A stretch of 50,782 bases of DNA from NCBI RefSeq assembly GCF_028714655.1, contig NZ_JAQTLY010000014.1:1-50782 (forward strand), written 5' to 3'. Numbering within the stretch: the stretch's first letter is position 1; each line of letters opens with the position of its first letter. Made by a program: the position numbers and the translations under genes. The stretch comes from Sulfurimonas sp. Its GTDB lineage: Bacteria; Campylobacterota; Campylobacteria; Campylobacterales; Sulfurimonadaceae. Below the pieces are notes generated by a model. That model did no database searches. It was not told where the DNA came from and worked only from the letters and a program-made list of their open reading frames with translations. Positions 37,597-47,194 of this stretch are shown one piece after another.

Positions 37597-38925
37597 CTAA
37601 ACCTTAGTATCTAACCAAGCTCTCTTTTTGTATATGTAGACATAGATAAGACCTTTTATAAGTGTCTCTATGTTCATTATGACAAAAATAGCGATAATTC
37701 CATACCCCATTTTATAGGCTATATAAGATGGGATAACTCTAAAAATCCACAATGAAACAATATTGACTTTAAGCGTAGTTTTTGTTGCACCTGCTCCTCT
37801 TAATGCTCCCGAGTAAACAAACATTATTGCAAGCGGTATTTGAGAGAGTCCGACCAGTATAAGATAGTACGATGCCACAGCAATCGTCGCTTTATCTTTG
37901 GTAAAAAAACCTACCAAAAACTCAGGAAAAAGGATGAGAATAAATCCCACGCTTCCCATAAATATATAAGCGATTCGTCCGCTTATAATTCCCATATTGT
38001 AAGCTCTCTCTTTATCTTTTGCGCCCAGACTCTGCCCCACAAGCGCCGTTGCGGCTATCGCAAAACCAAAACCGGGCATAAAAGCGATGCCCTCTATGCG
38101 AAGCCCGACTTGATAACCGGCAAGCTCTACCGTTCCGTATGCGGCTATTATTGCTACAAAAAAGAGAAATGAGACACTGGAAACTCCCCGATCAAGCGCC
38201 GCACTCCACCCTACATGCCAAGCTCTTACCAAATCCTTAGCTCTGATTATGGGGATAATATTTAGCTTAGAGTGCGGTTTTTTTAGAAGCATATAGTACG
38301 CCGCGACATTAAAACAGTAAGATATAACCGTTGCATACGCGGCACCCTCTATCCCCATAGCATCAAAACCAAAATGACCGAAAATAAAGAGATAATTTAA
38401 AAAAGCGTTGATTGCCGATGAGATAAGTTTTATATAAAGTGAATTTTTGGTATCTCCCGCAGCCGAGAGTGCATTATAAAGAAGCGTATCTATAAAGATA
38501 ACTACGATTCCGAGTGAAATTATCTTAAAATAGAGTGAGCCTTGTTCTACAACATCCGCCTCTGCACCCATCATAGTGTAGATGTATTCGCTTCCAAAGT
38601 AGCCGCCGATTGTAACAAAAACCGATAAAACAGCGGCAAAAATCCCAAGCGAATACAAAAGCGCAGAAGCTCTTTTTTTTCTTCCTTGCCCTATAAAACG
38701 GGATATAAGAGCATTTCCGCCGACTACATAGAGTGTCATCAGAACATTGATAATCATCATAAACTGCATACTCATACCCACGGCAGCAAGAGCCGAGATA
38801 CTCACCATCCCGACCATTAACATATCGATGAGTATCTGAAGAATATCTACTAAATGCTTAAGTGCAGAGGGGATTGCAATAGAAAATACTTTGCGTGTAT
38901 CGTTTGAAATTAGTTTTGAAAAAAT
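37597..38925 (-). CDS. MATE-family multidrug efflux transporter, apparent ATT start
   Basis: A twelve-helix MATE antiporter that exports drugs or metabolites using Na+ or H+. The first ATG (38823) would give 408 residues and start inside TM1. The frame upstream encodes FSIAIPSALKHLVDILQILIDM, the normal first part of MATE TM1, yet contains no ATG, GTG or TTG back to the in-frame TAA. ATT 38925, seven bases after AAGAGG, gives 442 residues (usual length); ATT 38910 is the second option. It overlaps the end of the preceding gene. Confidence 0.88.
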   Translation of the reverse strand: MFSKLISNDTRKVFSIAIPSALKHLVDILQILIDMLMVGMVSISALAAVGMSMQFMMIINVLMTLYVVGGNALISRFIGQGRKKRASALLYSLGIFAAVLSVFVTIGGYFGSEYIYTMMGAEADVVEQGSLYFKIISLGIVVIFIDTLLYNALSAAGDTKNSLYIKLISSAINAFLNYLFIFGHFGFDAMGIEGAAYATVISYCFNVAAYYMLLKKPHSKLNIIPIIRAKDLVRAWHVGWSAALDRGVSSVSFLFFVAIIAAYGTVELAGYQVGLRIEGIAFMPGFGFAIAATALVGQSLGAKDKERAYNMGIISGRIAYIFMGSVGFILILFPEFLVGFFTKDKATIAVASYYLILVGLSQIPLAIMFVYSGALRGAGATKTTLKVNIVSLWIFRVIPSYIAYKMGYGIIAIFVIMNIETLIKGLIYVYIYKKRAWLDTKV

Positions 38926-39182
38926 TGTGCTACCTCTTGCATCGCCTTAAACAGCTCATCTTTCGTCTTAAAATAGATCTCTTTTTTATCTCGCACTTTC
39001 TCATTTGGCAGAGTAAAATCAAAAACTAAAACAAAAGCCGTTATCATTACTCTTTGAGCATTCATATCTGCCCATTCCAAACTCATCTGAACAACATCTC
39101 CGTCTACCTCTACAACTGCGGCAGGATAGAGACGAACCACTTTTGTTAGGTCGATATCGCCTATAGTTGAACTATAAATCAT
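38910..39182 (-). CDS. Conserved-looking small hypothetical protein
   Basis: 90 residues, no signal peptide or membrane segment. Not recognised. The sequence (STIGDIDLTKVVRLYPAAVVEVDGD, then VMITAFVLVFDF) reads like a small beta-rich soluble domain. ATG 39182 overlaps the DUF808 gene stop by four bases, so it is translated with that gene. The end overlaps the proposed start of the MATE gene, making a three-gene coupled unit. Confidence 0.7.
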   Translation of the reverse strand: MIYSSTIGDIDLTKVVRLYPAAVVEVDGDVVQMSLEWADMNAQRVMITAFVLVFDFTLPNEKVRDKKEIYFKTKDELFKAMQEVAQFFQN

Positions 39183-40027
39183 CTTTTAATTGCCTTAAAT
39201 ATTTTTACAACCGATAAAACTATAACGCCTATAATTAAACCGATAAGCAGCTCGTTTACTACTGCAGGAACATCCTCTATAAAGTAGTGATGAAAAAACT
39301 CTACTTTGTGAGCAAGTATACCGCCACCCACTAGCATCATAGCAATCGTTCCGACAAATGCTAAAGTTTTGATCAGTTTTGGCATAGCGTCTATAAGAAA
39401 ATCGCCGCTTTTTTCATGCCCTTTTTCTATGAGATAAAAACCGACATTATCCATTCTTACAATCATAGCAACAAAACCGTAAACACCAAAAGTAGCTGCC
39501 AATGCAACAATTACCGTAGATGAAACTTGAACCGTAAAAGGCTGAGTTGCAACGGAAGAAAGTGCGATAACTACTATCTCTATAGAGAGTATAAAGTCTG
39601 TTAATATCGCTGATTTTATCTTCTGTTCCTCTATCTCTAAAATAGTATCTTTAGTTGAGTTCAGCAACTCCTCATTTTTCTCTTCATGCTTTTTATGAAA
39701 CAGATACTCTTCTATCTTTTCAACTCCCTCATAAAGCAAAAAGAGAGCACCCAATATAAGAATTAATGTAATTAAACTAGGTGCTAAAGCCGTTAAAATA
39801 AATGCTATCGGCAAGATAATAGCCTTGTTTTTTAGTGAACCTTTTGTGATAGCCCAGATAATAGCCAACTCTCGTGATTGGTCAAACCCCGTAGCTTTCT
39901 GCGCATTTACGGCTAAATCATCTCCGAGTATTGCCGCGGTTTTTTGAGTAGCAACTTTACTCGCAACCGCAACATCATCCGCTAACATCGCGATATCGTC
40001 TAAAAGTAAAAAGATCCCTGTTGCCAT
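39179..40027 (-). CDS. DUF808 (YedI-like) inner-membrane protein
   Basis: The 282-residue protein opens with GIFLLLDDIAMLADDVA and GDDLAVNAQKATGF, the signature of the DUF808/YedI family, followed by several hydrophobic helices. The function of the family is unknown. A cytoplasmic loop rich in Lys/Glu (HKKHEEKNEELLNSTKD) interrupts the helices. It lies 18 bases behind the MFS transporter gene. Confidence 0.88.
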   Translation of the reverse strand: MATGIFLLLDDIAMLADDVAVASKVATQKTAAILGDDLAVNAQKATGFDQSRELAIIWAITKGSLKNKAIILPIAFILTALAPSLITLILILGALFLLYEGVEKIEEYLFHKKHEEKNEELLNSTKDTILEIEEQKIKSAILTDFILSIEIVVIALSSVATQPFTVQVSSTVIVALAATFGVYGFVAMIVRMDNVGFYLIEKGHEKSGDFLIDAMPKLIKTLAFVGTIAMMLVGGGILAHKVEFFHHYFIEDVPAVVNELLIGLIIGVIVLSVVKIFKAIKR

Positions 40028-40045
40028 TTATCTTGCTCCTTATTC

Positions 40046-41254
40046 TCAGCTTTTTATATCTTGAATAGTTTGCGTTTTTACTATCCAACGAAAATAGACT
40101 CCTCCGACAACAAATCCTAAACCTATCAAAAATGTTATAAACTCTAATGAGTAATTATTTGTAGCTAAAAAACCAATCATAAAAGATGCAAACGCGGCCG
40201 AACTTAAAAACAGCATATCGTTATATGCCACTATTCTGCCGTAGTATTTTGCATCAATGTTTTTTTGAAGAAGCGTATATGTATATGACCACAGCGTTGT
40301 CGTAAAAAGTCCCACAATGACACTTGCAAATATCGACAAATAAAAATCTCTCATCAAAACAGCCCATAACCAGACAGCTAATGCCTGCAACATAAAAACA
40401 TATACCAATCTTTTGTTATTAATGAATTTGCCAAGAATTATAGGTCCGATAACCAATCCGACTGCCCTTGAAGCATGCAACAGCCCAAGTGCTAAAGATG
40501 TTGCAATGATTGAAGCGTAGTACTTATCTACCATTAAAGCAACCAGAGCATCAAAAGCGGTAAGACCGACAAAAGCATGCATCAACATCAAATGAAGAGC
40601 ATACGGAGTTTTTTTTAGATACTTAAATGTATCACCCATCATCTGCAATAAATTCTCTTGACTCTTAGTAAATTCAACTTTAATATCTAATCTATAAAGC
40701 AGCCAAAAACCGATAACAAACATAGATGCATCAAGAATAAATGCTACCTTTATTCCAAACCAAAAAACAACAAATCCGCTAAGTGCCATCCCTAAAGTAT
40801 ATGAAAACGACCATATAATCGAGTGAAGTTCATTTGCCTTTTGCAGCTTCTCTCCGCTAAGCAGTTTCGGTAAAAGCGACATCTCGGTCGTAAAATAAAA
40901 ACTGGCAGCCGCCATTTTTATAAATATAAGAGTATATAAAAGCCATAAATCTGAAATATCATTTACAAAAACTAAAAAAAGAGTTGCGAATATCTCAAAT
41001 ATTATTAAAATAAGCATAAGTTTTTTTGGCTTCATGCTATCAATTATCGAACCGGAAAACGGAGCTTGAATAACACCCGAGAGAAAATGCAGCATCGCAG
41101 TAAATGCCACTACTTCGGCACTGACTTTCATCTCTAAAAGAAGAGTGTAGATAGCTACATTGCTAAACCATGCACCGAAATACGAGATAAGCTGTACACT
41201 AGATAATCGCCGTAATATCGGTTCTGATTTTATTAAATTTATATATTCATTCAT
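40046..41254 (-). CDS. Major facilitator superfamily transporter (MFS_3/EntS-like)
   Basis: 402 residues with about twelve hydrophobic helices in two halves. The N-terminal half shows WFSNVAIYTLLLE and GSIIDSMKPKKLML, the MFS motif A loop in the form typical of the MFS_3 group that includes siderophore exporters. The substrate is unknown. It is divergent from flaG and first in a run of minus-strand membrane-protein genes. Confidence 0.88.
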   Translation of the reverse strand: MNEYINLIKSEPILRRLSSVQLISYFGAWFSNVAIYTLLLEMKVSAEVVAFTAMLHFLSGVIQAPFSGSIIDSMKPKKLMLILIIFEIFATLFLVFVNDISDLWLLYTLIFIKMAAASFYFTTEMSLLPKLLSGEKLQKANELHSIIWSFSYTLGMALSGFVVFWFGIKVAFILDASMFVIGFWLLYRLDIKVEFTKSQENLLQMMGDTFKYLKKTPYALHLMLMHAFVGLTAFDALVALMVDKYYASIIATSLALGLLHASRAVGLVIGPIILGKFINNKRLVYVFMLQALAVWLWAVLMRDFYLSIFASVIVGLFTTTLWSYTYTLLQKNIDAKYYGRIVAYNDMLFLSSAAFASFMIGFLATNNYSLEFITFLIGLGFVVGGVYFRWIVKTQTIQDIKS

Positions 41255-41301
41255 AAATGCAAGATTATCATAAAAATAATGTAAAAAATTTATTTTTTAA
41301 T

Positions 41302-41328
41302 TAAAGTTATTTTTTCTTATGCCGATTT
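41302..41328 (+). promoter_or_regulatory. Sigma-28 (FliA) promoter of flaG
   Basis: TAAAGTTA, an 11-nt spacer, GCCGATTT: a close match to the flagellar sigma-28 consensus TAAAGTTT-N11-GCCGATAA. It lies 38 bases before the flaG ATG. Confidence 0.82.
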
Positions 41329-41365
41329 GGTCTCTAATTATAGTATTCTTTAGAAGGAGTAAGTC

Positions 41366-41749
41366 ATGGATGGCATAGCAAATGTTGCAAAACAACAACA
41401 AACTCAAATGAGTGCAAAAGAGGCTCAAGCGGCGGTTACGCATACTCAGCAGTCGCATCAGCCTAAACAGGTTGATTTGGTCAAGGAGATGCAAAAAGAG
41501 AGTTCAAGCAACACCCAAAAGATAAATTCAAAAGAACAAGTGCAAGATTTAGTGGAGCAACTAAACAAAGCCTTGGCTCCTATGAATACAAACATAAAAT
41601 TTGGCGTTGATCAGCAAGATGTTTTTTATGTTTCTGTTATAGAGTCGGAGACAAGCAAAATGATAAGAAGATTTCCGGCAGAGCAAGCAGCAGATTTTTT
41701 ACCGAAAATGCGAGAAGTAACCGGAATTCTCTTTGATTCAAAAGGGTAA
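41366..41749 (+). CDS. flaG: FlaG family flagellar protein
   Basis: 127 residues. The N-terminal ~50 are polar, Gln-rich and disordered. The FlaG domain follows: VEQLNKALAPMNTNIKFGVDQQ, FYVSVIESETSKMIRRFP and the end MREVTGILFD. FlaG influences flagellar filament length in Campylobacter. Here it stands alone, without flaD/fliS neighbours, but has its own sigma-28 promoter, a good ribosome site (AGAAGGAG) and its own terminator. Confidence 0.92.
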   Translation: MDGIANVAKQQQTQMSAKEAQAAVTHTQQSHQPKQVDLVKEMQKESSSNTQKINSKEQVQDLVEQLNKALAPMNTNIKFGVDQQDVFYVSVIESETSKMIRRFPAEQAADFLPKMREVTGILFDSKG

Positions 41750-41776
41750 TTGGATACCCTTTGAATCTCTTTTTTT
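41735..41776 (+). terminator. Rho-independent terminator of flaG
   Basis: The arms GATTCAAAAGGGTA and TACCCTTTGAATC pair with one bulged A, followed by TCTTTTTTT. The left arm covers the last flaG codons and stop. Confidence 0.88.
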
Positions 41777-41872
41777 AATCTTTTTAGTCTCCGTCAAATC
41801 ATCTCGCTAACCGCTTTTTAATCTATTTTATAGTAGAATCGCCGCAATTATTTTGCTTAAGAGGATTTTTAT

Positions 41873-43105
41873 ATGAAAAAAGAAGTTAAAAAAGTAGTTT
41901 TAGCATATTCAGGCGGGCTTGATACAAGTATTATATTAAAATGGCTAAAAGATGTTTATAATGCAGAAGTTGTAACTTTTACTGCCGATCTTGGTCAAGG
42001 CGAAGAGGTAGAACCTGCAAGAGTAAAAGCTTTGGCGATGGGGATTAAACCTGAAAATATTTTTATTTTAGATATCAAAGAAGAGTTTGTTAGAGATTAT
42101 GTATTTCCTATGTTTCGCGCAAACGCTATTTATGAGGGCGAATACCTCCTTGGAACTTCGATAGCAAGACCGCTTATCGCAAAAAAACAGATAGAGATTG
42201 CAAAACAAGTTGGAGCCGACGCAGTAAGCCACGGAGCAACGGGCAAAGGAAATGATCAGGTAAGATTTGAACTCGGATATTTAGCACTCAATCCGGATAT
42301 CACGGTAATCGCTCCATGGAGAGAGTGGGATTTAAACTCAAGAGAGTCGCTTCTAGCATACGCAAAAGAGCATGGCATTGAGATCTCTCAAAAACATATG
42401 GACGAAAACGGCAACCCGAAAGTTTCTCCATACTCTATGGACGCAAATCTTCTTCATATCTCTTACGAGGGACTTCATTTAGAAAATCCGAATGCCGAAC
42501 CGGAAGAGTCTATGTGGCTTTGGACAACTTCACCCGAAAATGCTCCCGATGCTCCGGAGTACATCACTATAGAGTACAAAAACGGTGACCCGATTGCGAT
42601 AAACGGCGAAGCGATGAGTCCGGCAACAATCCTTAAAACACTCAATACATACGGCAACAAACATGGAATAGGTCGAGCCGATATCGTTGAAAACAGATAT
42701 GTCGGTATGAAAAGCCGCGGATGTTATGAAACTCCGGGCGGAACAATTATGCTAAAAGCTCACCGTGCGATTGAGTCTATCACGCTAGATCGTGAAGCGG
42801 CACATGCAAAAGATGAGATTATGCCAAAATATGCAAAACTCATCTATCAAGGGTATTGGTTCAGTCCTGAGAGAGAAATGCTTCAAGCGGCAATCGACAA
42901 AACACAAGAGCATGTAGAGGGTACGGTGAGACTTAAACTCTATAAAGGAAATGTTAGCGTGGTTGGAAGAGAGTCTAAAAAAACACTCTTCAATCCTGAA
43001 TACTGTACATTTGAAAAAGATGAAGTTTATAACCAAAAAGATGCTCAAGGTTTTATTAAACTCAATGCTCTAAGATTTATCATTGCGGGAAAAGCTAGAA
43101 AATAG
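41873..43105 (+). CDS. argG: Argininosuccinate synthase
   Basis: 410 residues. Joins citrulline and aspartate using ATP in arginine synthesis. The N-type ATP pyrophosphatase loop AYSGGLDTS is at residues ~10-18, and [15 protein letters not shown] is intact. A ribosome site AAGAGGA precedes the ATG. argG is next to rplI-hslVU-era in Campylobacter jejuni as well; here one extra gene intervenes. Confidence 0.98.
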   Translation: MKKEVKKVVLAYSGGLDTSIILKWLKDVYNAEVVTFTADLGQGEEVEPARVKALAMGIKPENIFILDIKEEFVRDYVFPMFRANAIYEGEYLLGTSIARPLIAKKQIEIAKQVGADAVSHGATGKGNDQVRFELGYLALNPDITVIAPWREWDLNSRESLLAYAKEHGIEISQKHMDENGNPKVSPYSMDANLLHISYEGLHLENPNAEPEESMWLWTTSPENAPDAPEYITIEYKNGDPIAINGEAMSPATILKTLNTYGNKHGIGRADIVENRYVGMKSRGCYETPGGTIMLKAHRAIESITLDREAAHAKDEIMPKYAKLIYQGYWFSPEREMLQAAIDKTQEHVEGTVRLKLYKGNVSVVGRESKKTLFNPEYCTFEKDEVYNQKDAQGFIKLNALRFIIAGKARK

Positions 43106-43127
43106 TATCGTTTAAAAGGAAGGTATC

Positions 43128-43865
43128 ATGAGCATTATCAAGATAGATATGAACTCTCCTGAATTTCAGGCGGAGATGCAAAAAACCGTAGAGTTTACAG
43201 ACAAGGTAATCAATCAATTCGGATGGGTATACAACCCTGAAGCGGAGGTAAACGAAGGCGTACAGATGGGTCTTGCTAGAAACAAGATGATGTATGGCAA
43301 GCGTTTTTGCCCATGTTTTATGGTTGAAACGGTTGACGGTAAACCAAAAAGCGTAGATGATAGAATTTGCCCATGTAAACCGGCAATCGAAAAAGAGATT
43401 CCCGAGGAGGGAGCGTGTCACTGCGGCATCTACTGCACACCTGAATATGCAGCAAAAAAAGCGGCAGAGATGGGCATCGAAGAGGCGGTTCATACTCACT
43501 CTCGCGGTTTAACAAAAAATGAAGCACAAATCTTAGTTAATGAAAAAGAACTAGACAGCGATGAACTCACCTCTCTTCTTGAAGCGAGAGAACTAGGTAT
43601 GGTCAGCTTTAAACTTGTAGATGTCCGTGAACACATGGAGTGGCAGATGGGTCATATCAAAGGTGCCGACAAGCTTGTTCCGACAAGTAGTTTTTTTGCG
43701 GCACTCGAGGATGCAAAACTTAAAAAAGATGAAAATGTAATTGTTTATTGCCATGTCGGAAGCCGCAGTGCACATTGTGCTAGAATCCTTCGAGATATGG
43801 GATATGCAAAAATCGGAAATTTATCTTACGGTATCGTCTCTTACGGCGGAAAAATAGAAAGATAA
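43128..43865 (+). CDS. Ferredoxin:thioredoxin reductase catalytic chain fused to rhodanese
   Basis: 245 residues in two domains. Residues ~10-115 are the FTR catalytic (beta) chain, with C61-P-C63, C81-P-C83, C97-H-C99 and an extra C103; in the known enzyme these hold a 4Fe-4S cluster beside a redox disulfide. Residues ~155-245 are a rhodanese domain with active-site loop YCHVGSRSA (Cys208). The fusion suggests redox-controlled persulfide or sulfur transfer, fitting a sulfur-oxidising relative (inference). Inserted between argG and rplI, 22 bases after argG and ten before rplI, so probably cotranscribed. Confidence 0.88.
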   Translation: MSIIKIDMNSPEFQAEMQKTVEFTDKVINQFGWVYNPEAEVNEGVQMGLARNKMMYGKRFCPCFMVETVDGKPKSVDDRICPCKPAIEKEIPEEGACHCGIYCTPEYAAKKAAEMGIEEAVHTHSRGLTKNEAQILVNEKELDSDELTSLLEARELGMVSFKLVDVREHMEWQMGHIKGADKLVPTSSFFAALEDAKLKKDENVIVYCHVGSRSAHCARILRDMGYAKIGNLSYGIVSYGGKIER

Positions 43866-43875
43866 GGAAATATTT

Positions 43876-44322
43876 ATGAAAGTATTATTGATTAAAGATG
43901 TAAAGACATTAGGCAAAGCAGGCGAAGTTAAAGAGGTAAAAGACGGTTACGGTCAAAATTTCCTCATTGCAAAAGGTTTTGCTAAACATGCAACGACTGA
44001 GATTTTAGCACAGCATAAAGAAGAAGAGAGAATCGCGGCAGAAAACTTGGCTAAAGAGATAGCATCTCTAAAAGAGTTGGCAACAAAACTAGATAAAGCT
44101 AAAATCGTGATAAGAAAAAAACTAGGTCAAAACGGTCATCTATTTGGCTCAATAACAAAAGATGAAGTCGCTCATGCACTGCTAGAGCAACATAACACTG
44201 AAATTGACAAAAAGCATATTACGGACAAACTCTCTATCAAGAGCGTGGGTGAACATAAACTAGACCTAAAACTTGGTCACGGAATTCATGCCGTTTTACA
44301 TGTGGATGTTGTAGGCGAATAA
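43876..44322 (+). CDS. rplI: 50S ribosomal protein L9
   Basis: 148 residues, the normal length. N-terminal domain [31 protein letters not shown], long connecting helix, and C-terminal domain ending VVGE. Its stop codon TAA shares its final A with the hslV ATG. Confidence 0.98.
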   Translation: MKVLLIKDVKTLGKAGEVKEVKDGYGQNFLIAKGFAKHATTEILAQHKEEERIAAENLAKEIASLKELATKLDKAKIVIRKKLGQNGHLFGSITKDEVAHALLEQHNTEIDKKHITDKLSIKSVGEHKLDLKLGHGIHAVLHVDVVGE

Positions 44323-44867
44323 TGTTTGACGCTACTACCATACTCGCATATAAAGGCAAAAATAAGGCTGTAATCGGCGGTGACGGGCAAGTCACTTTTG
44401 GAAATAGCGTCTTAAAAGGCAATGCCACAAAGATTCGCACTCTTCATAACGGTAAAATTTTAGCCGGCTTTGCAGGAAGTACGGCGGATGCTTTTAATCT
44501 TTTTGATATGTTTGAAGATTTCTTAGAAGCAAAAAAAGGCGATATTTTAAAATCTGTCGTAGAATTTTCCAAAGCGTGGAGAAAAGACAAAGTGCTTCGC
44601 CGTCTTGAAGCTATGATGATTGTTTTAAACAATGAACATATTTTCATACTTACCGGAAACGGCGATGTAGTTGAACCCGAAGACGGAGAGATTGCCTCAA
44701 TAGGAAGCGGCGGGAACTTTGCTATATCGGCGGCGCGCGCTCTAAAAAAACATGCCTCTTTGGATGAAGTAGAACTTGTAAAAGAGAGTTTACATATAGC
44801 AGCCGATTTATGTATTTACACTAACCATAACATCAAAACTCTTACGCTAGAGGGAGACAATAAGTGA
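44322..44867 (+). CDS. hslV: HslV (ClpQ) peptidase of the HslUV protease
   Basis: 181 residues; N-terminal threonine peptidase forming a double hexamer. The sequence starts [12 protein letters not shown]: the catalytic Thr lies after a four-residue leader, so a short propeptide must be removed, which is usual in Campylobacterota. [20 protein letters not shown] and GSGGNFA are conserved. Overlaps hslU by four bases (GTGA). Confidence 0.97.
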   Translation: MFDATTILAYKGKNKAVIGGDGQVTFGNSVLKGNATKIRTLHNGKILAGFAGSTADAFNLFDMFEDFLEAKKGDILKSVVEFSKAWRKDKVLRRLEAMMIVLNNEHIFILTGNGDVVEPEDGEIASIGSGGNFAISAARALKKHASLDEVELVKESLHIAADLCIYTNHNIKTLTLEGDNK

Positions 44868-46192
44868 ATTTAACGCCAAAAGAGATAGTTGAGTACTTAG
44901 ACAAATATGTTATTTCACAACACAATGCCAAAAAGACCATTGCTCTTGCTCTTAGAACCAGATACAGAAGAATGCAGCTAAGCCAAGAACTTCAAAATGA
45001 CATAACGCCAAAAAACATTCTTATGATAGGCTCAACCGGTGTCGGTAAAACAGAGATTTCAAGAAGACTCGCAAAAATGATGAAAGTTCCTTTTATCAAA
45101 GTTGAAGCAAGCAAATACACCGAAGTCGGTTTTGTCGGACGGGATGTCGAATCTATGATTAGAGATTTGGTCGTTGCATCTATCACTATAGTTAAAGCCG
45201 AAAAAGAGGAAGAAAATAGAGAAAAAATAGAAAACTATGTCTTAAATAAAATAGTTGAAAAACTTCTCCCGCCTCTTCCTGAGAGTGCTAGCGAGTCCAA
45301 AAAAGATGATTATCAAAGACTTTTAAAAGCCATGGAAGATAGAGTTCTCTCAGGTGAGATGGACGATAAAATCATACAGCTCGAAGTACAAAAGATACAT
45401 GTGGAGTTTAACGACACAAATCTGCCTCCGGAAATGGCAAAAGTTCAGGAATCTTTTTCTAAAGTATTTTCTCAAATGAGCAAAGAGGATAATAAAAAAG
45501 ATGTAACCGTAAAAGATGCAAAATCCATTCTAAAAACGGAAGCAAGCTCAAGACTTCTTGACTCTACAAATATCCATGCCGAAGCATTAAGACGAGCTGA
45601 AAACGGCGGAATTATTTTCCTTGACGAGATTGATAAAATCGCTATAAGCGAAAAATCTCAGGGTAGAAACGACCCAAGCAAAGAGGGAGTGCAGCGCGAC
45701 TTGCTTCCTATCGTTGAGGGCAGCAGTGTTAGTACAAAATACGGCGTTATAAATACAGATCATATTCTCTTTATCGCAGCAGGCGCATTTCATTTATGTA
45801 AACCAAGCGATTTGATTCCCGAACTTCAAGGCAGATTTCCACTAAGGGTTGAACTTGAATCTTTAACCGAAGATACACTATATAAAATACTTACTCAAAC
45901 AAAAAATTCATTGCTAAATCAATATGAAGCCCTTTTAAGCACAGAAGGAATGAAGTTAATATTTGAAGATGAAGCAATCAGAGCAATTGCAAAATTAACT
46001 CATAGAGCAAATGAAATTACAGAAGATATAGGTGCCAGAAGGCTTCATACCGTAATTGAAAAAGTTTTAGAAGATGTAAGTTTTAATGCGGATGAGTATA
46101 AAGATAAAGAGTTTGTCGTCACGGCAGAACTAGTGCATGAAAAACTTGATGTCGTTGTTGAAAACAATGACCTCTCAAGATATATACTATAA
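44864..46192 (+). CDS. hslU: HslU (ClpY) AAA+ ATPase of the HslUV protease
   Basis: 442 residues. Walker [10 protein letters not shown], Walker [12 protein letters not shown], sensor region ARRLHTV and the C-terminal tail NNDLSRYIL, which docks into HslV. The pore-loop region with [13 protein letters not shown] is intact. Starts at GTG 44864, inside the hslV stop. Confidence 0.98.
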   Translation: MNLTPKEIVEYLDKYVISQHNAKKTIALALRTRYRRMQLSQELQNDITPKNILMIGSTGVGKTEISRRLAKMMKVPFIKVEASKYTEVGFVGRDVESMIRDLVVASITIVKAEKEEENREKIENYVLNKIVEKLLPPLPESASESKKDDYQRLLKAMEDRVLSGEMDDKIIQLEVQKIHVEFNDTNLPPEMAKVQESFSKVFSQMSKEDNKKDVTVKDAKSILKTEASSRLLDSTNIHAEALRRAENGGIIFLDEIDKIAISEKSQGRNDPSKEGVQRDLLPIVEGSSVSTKYGVINTDHILFIAAGAFHLCKPSDLIPELQGRFPLRVELESLTEDTLYKILTQTKNSLLNQYEALLSTEGMKLIFEDEAIRAIAKLTHRANEITEDIGARRLHTVIEKVLEDVSFNADEYKDKEFVVTAELVHEKLDVVVENNDLSRYIL

Positions 46193-46199
46193 TTAGAAC

Positions 46200-46225
46200 G
46201 CCAAAAGAGAGTAATTCCTTTTGGC
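46200..46225. terminator. Hairpin after hslU
   Basis: GCCAAAAG and CTTTTGGC pair perfectly around a ten-base loop, seven bases after the hslU stop. The usual long T run is missing, so termination may be partial and era can be read through. Confidence 0.5.
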
Positions 46226-46230
46226 TACAC

Positions 46231-46271
46231 TAGCCGCCAAGGCACTAAAGCTTGTCGCCGAAGCGACAGAA
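46231..46271 (+). ncRNA. 41-nt structured repeat, copy 2
   Basis: Collinear with 22987-23027. Hairpin 2 here is TGTCGC-CGAA-GCGACA, a perfect six-pair stem; the loop of hairpin 1 is changed (CCAA for CTGT) while its GCC/GGC stem and the linker ACTAAAGCT are identical. Lies in the gap between hslU and era. See copy 1 for the covariation. Confidence 0.5.
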
Positions 46272-46315
46272 TTAGTTTAAATTAGAGACAAAAACATACC
46301 TAACAAGGGAAAAAT

Positions 46316-47194
46316 ATGACTAAAGCAGGCTTCGTATCGTTAATCGGTCGTCCAAATGCAGGAAAAAGCACACTTATGAATTCACTTTTGGGTGAGAATA
46401 TTGCGATGGTAAGCCAAAAAGCCAATGCAACGAGAAAAAGATCAAATGCAATAGTTATGCATAATGACACTCAAATCATTTTTGTCGACACTCCGGGATT
46501 GCATGAGAGAGAGAAAGTTTTAAATCAGTTTATGCTAGATGAAGCGCTAAAAGCTATGGGCGATTGTGATTTGATAGTCTATTTGGCTCCCGTTACGGAT
46601 AGCGTTGAAAACTATGAAAAATTTTTAAAACTAAACGGTTCAAAAATTAAACATATAATAGTTTTAAGTAAAATAGATCAGGTGTCGCAAGAAAAACTTT
46701 TTAAAAAAATAGCGCAGTACAATCAATTTTCAGACGGCTTTGAAGCGCTTATTCCAATGGCTGTACCTAAAAAGGTCGGTCATAAAGATCTGCTTGAGAC
46801 GATATCAAAACTTTTACCCGAGTCCCCGTTTCTTTATGATCCTGAAGATTTAACAAGCGAACTTGTTCGCGATATATATGCCGGATTTATAAGAGAGGGC
46901 ATATTTCAAAATGTAAGTGATGAGATACCTTACGAATCAGATGTTATTATCGATAAGATATATGAAGAGAAAAATATAGATAAAATTATAGCAACTATCA
47001 TTGTAGAAAAAGATTCTCAAAAAGGCATTATCATCGGTCGCGGCGGCGAAGCGATTAAAAGGATAGGAAAATATTCCAGAGAAAAGATAGAAGCTCTAAG
47101 CGGTAAAAAAGTCTATCTTGATTTACAAGTCGTTGTAAAAAAAGGATGGAGCAAAGATAAATCATACTTACAGGAGATAGGTTACACTTCATGA
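46316..47194 (+). CDS. era: GTPase Era, ribosome 30S maturation
   Basis: 292 residues. G1 GRPNAGKST, G3 DTPG, G4 SKID, and C-terminal KH domain with IIIGRGGEAIKRIG and VKKGWSKDKSYL. Binds the 16S rRNA 3' end. AAGGGA lies before the ATG. Overlaps the next gene by four bases (ATGA). Confidence 0.98.
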   Translation: MTKAGFVSLIGRPNAGKSTLMNSLLGENIAMVSQKANATRKRSNAIVMHNDTQIIFVDTPGLHEREKVLNQFMLDEALKAMGDCDLIVYLAPVTDSVENYEKFLKLNGSKIKHIIVLSKIDQVSQEKLFKKIAQYNQFSDGFEALIPMAVPKKVGHKDLLETISKLLPESPFLYDPEDLTSELVRDIYAGFIREGIFQNVSDEIPYESDVIIDKIYEEKNIDKIIATIIVEKDSQKGIIIGRGGEAIKRIGKYSREKIEALSGKKVYLDLQVVVKKGWSKDKSYLQEIGYTS

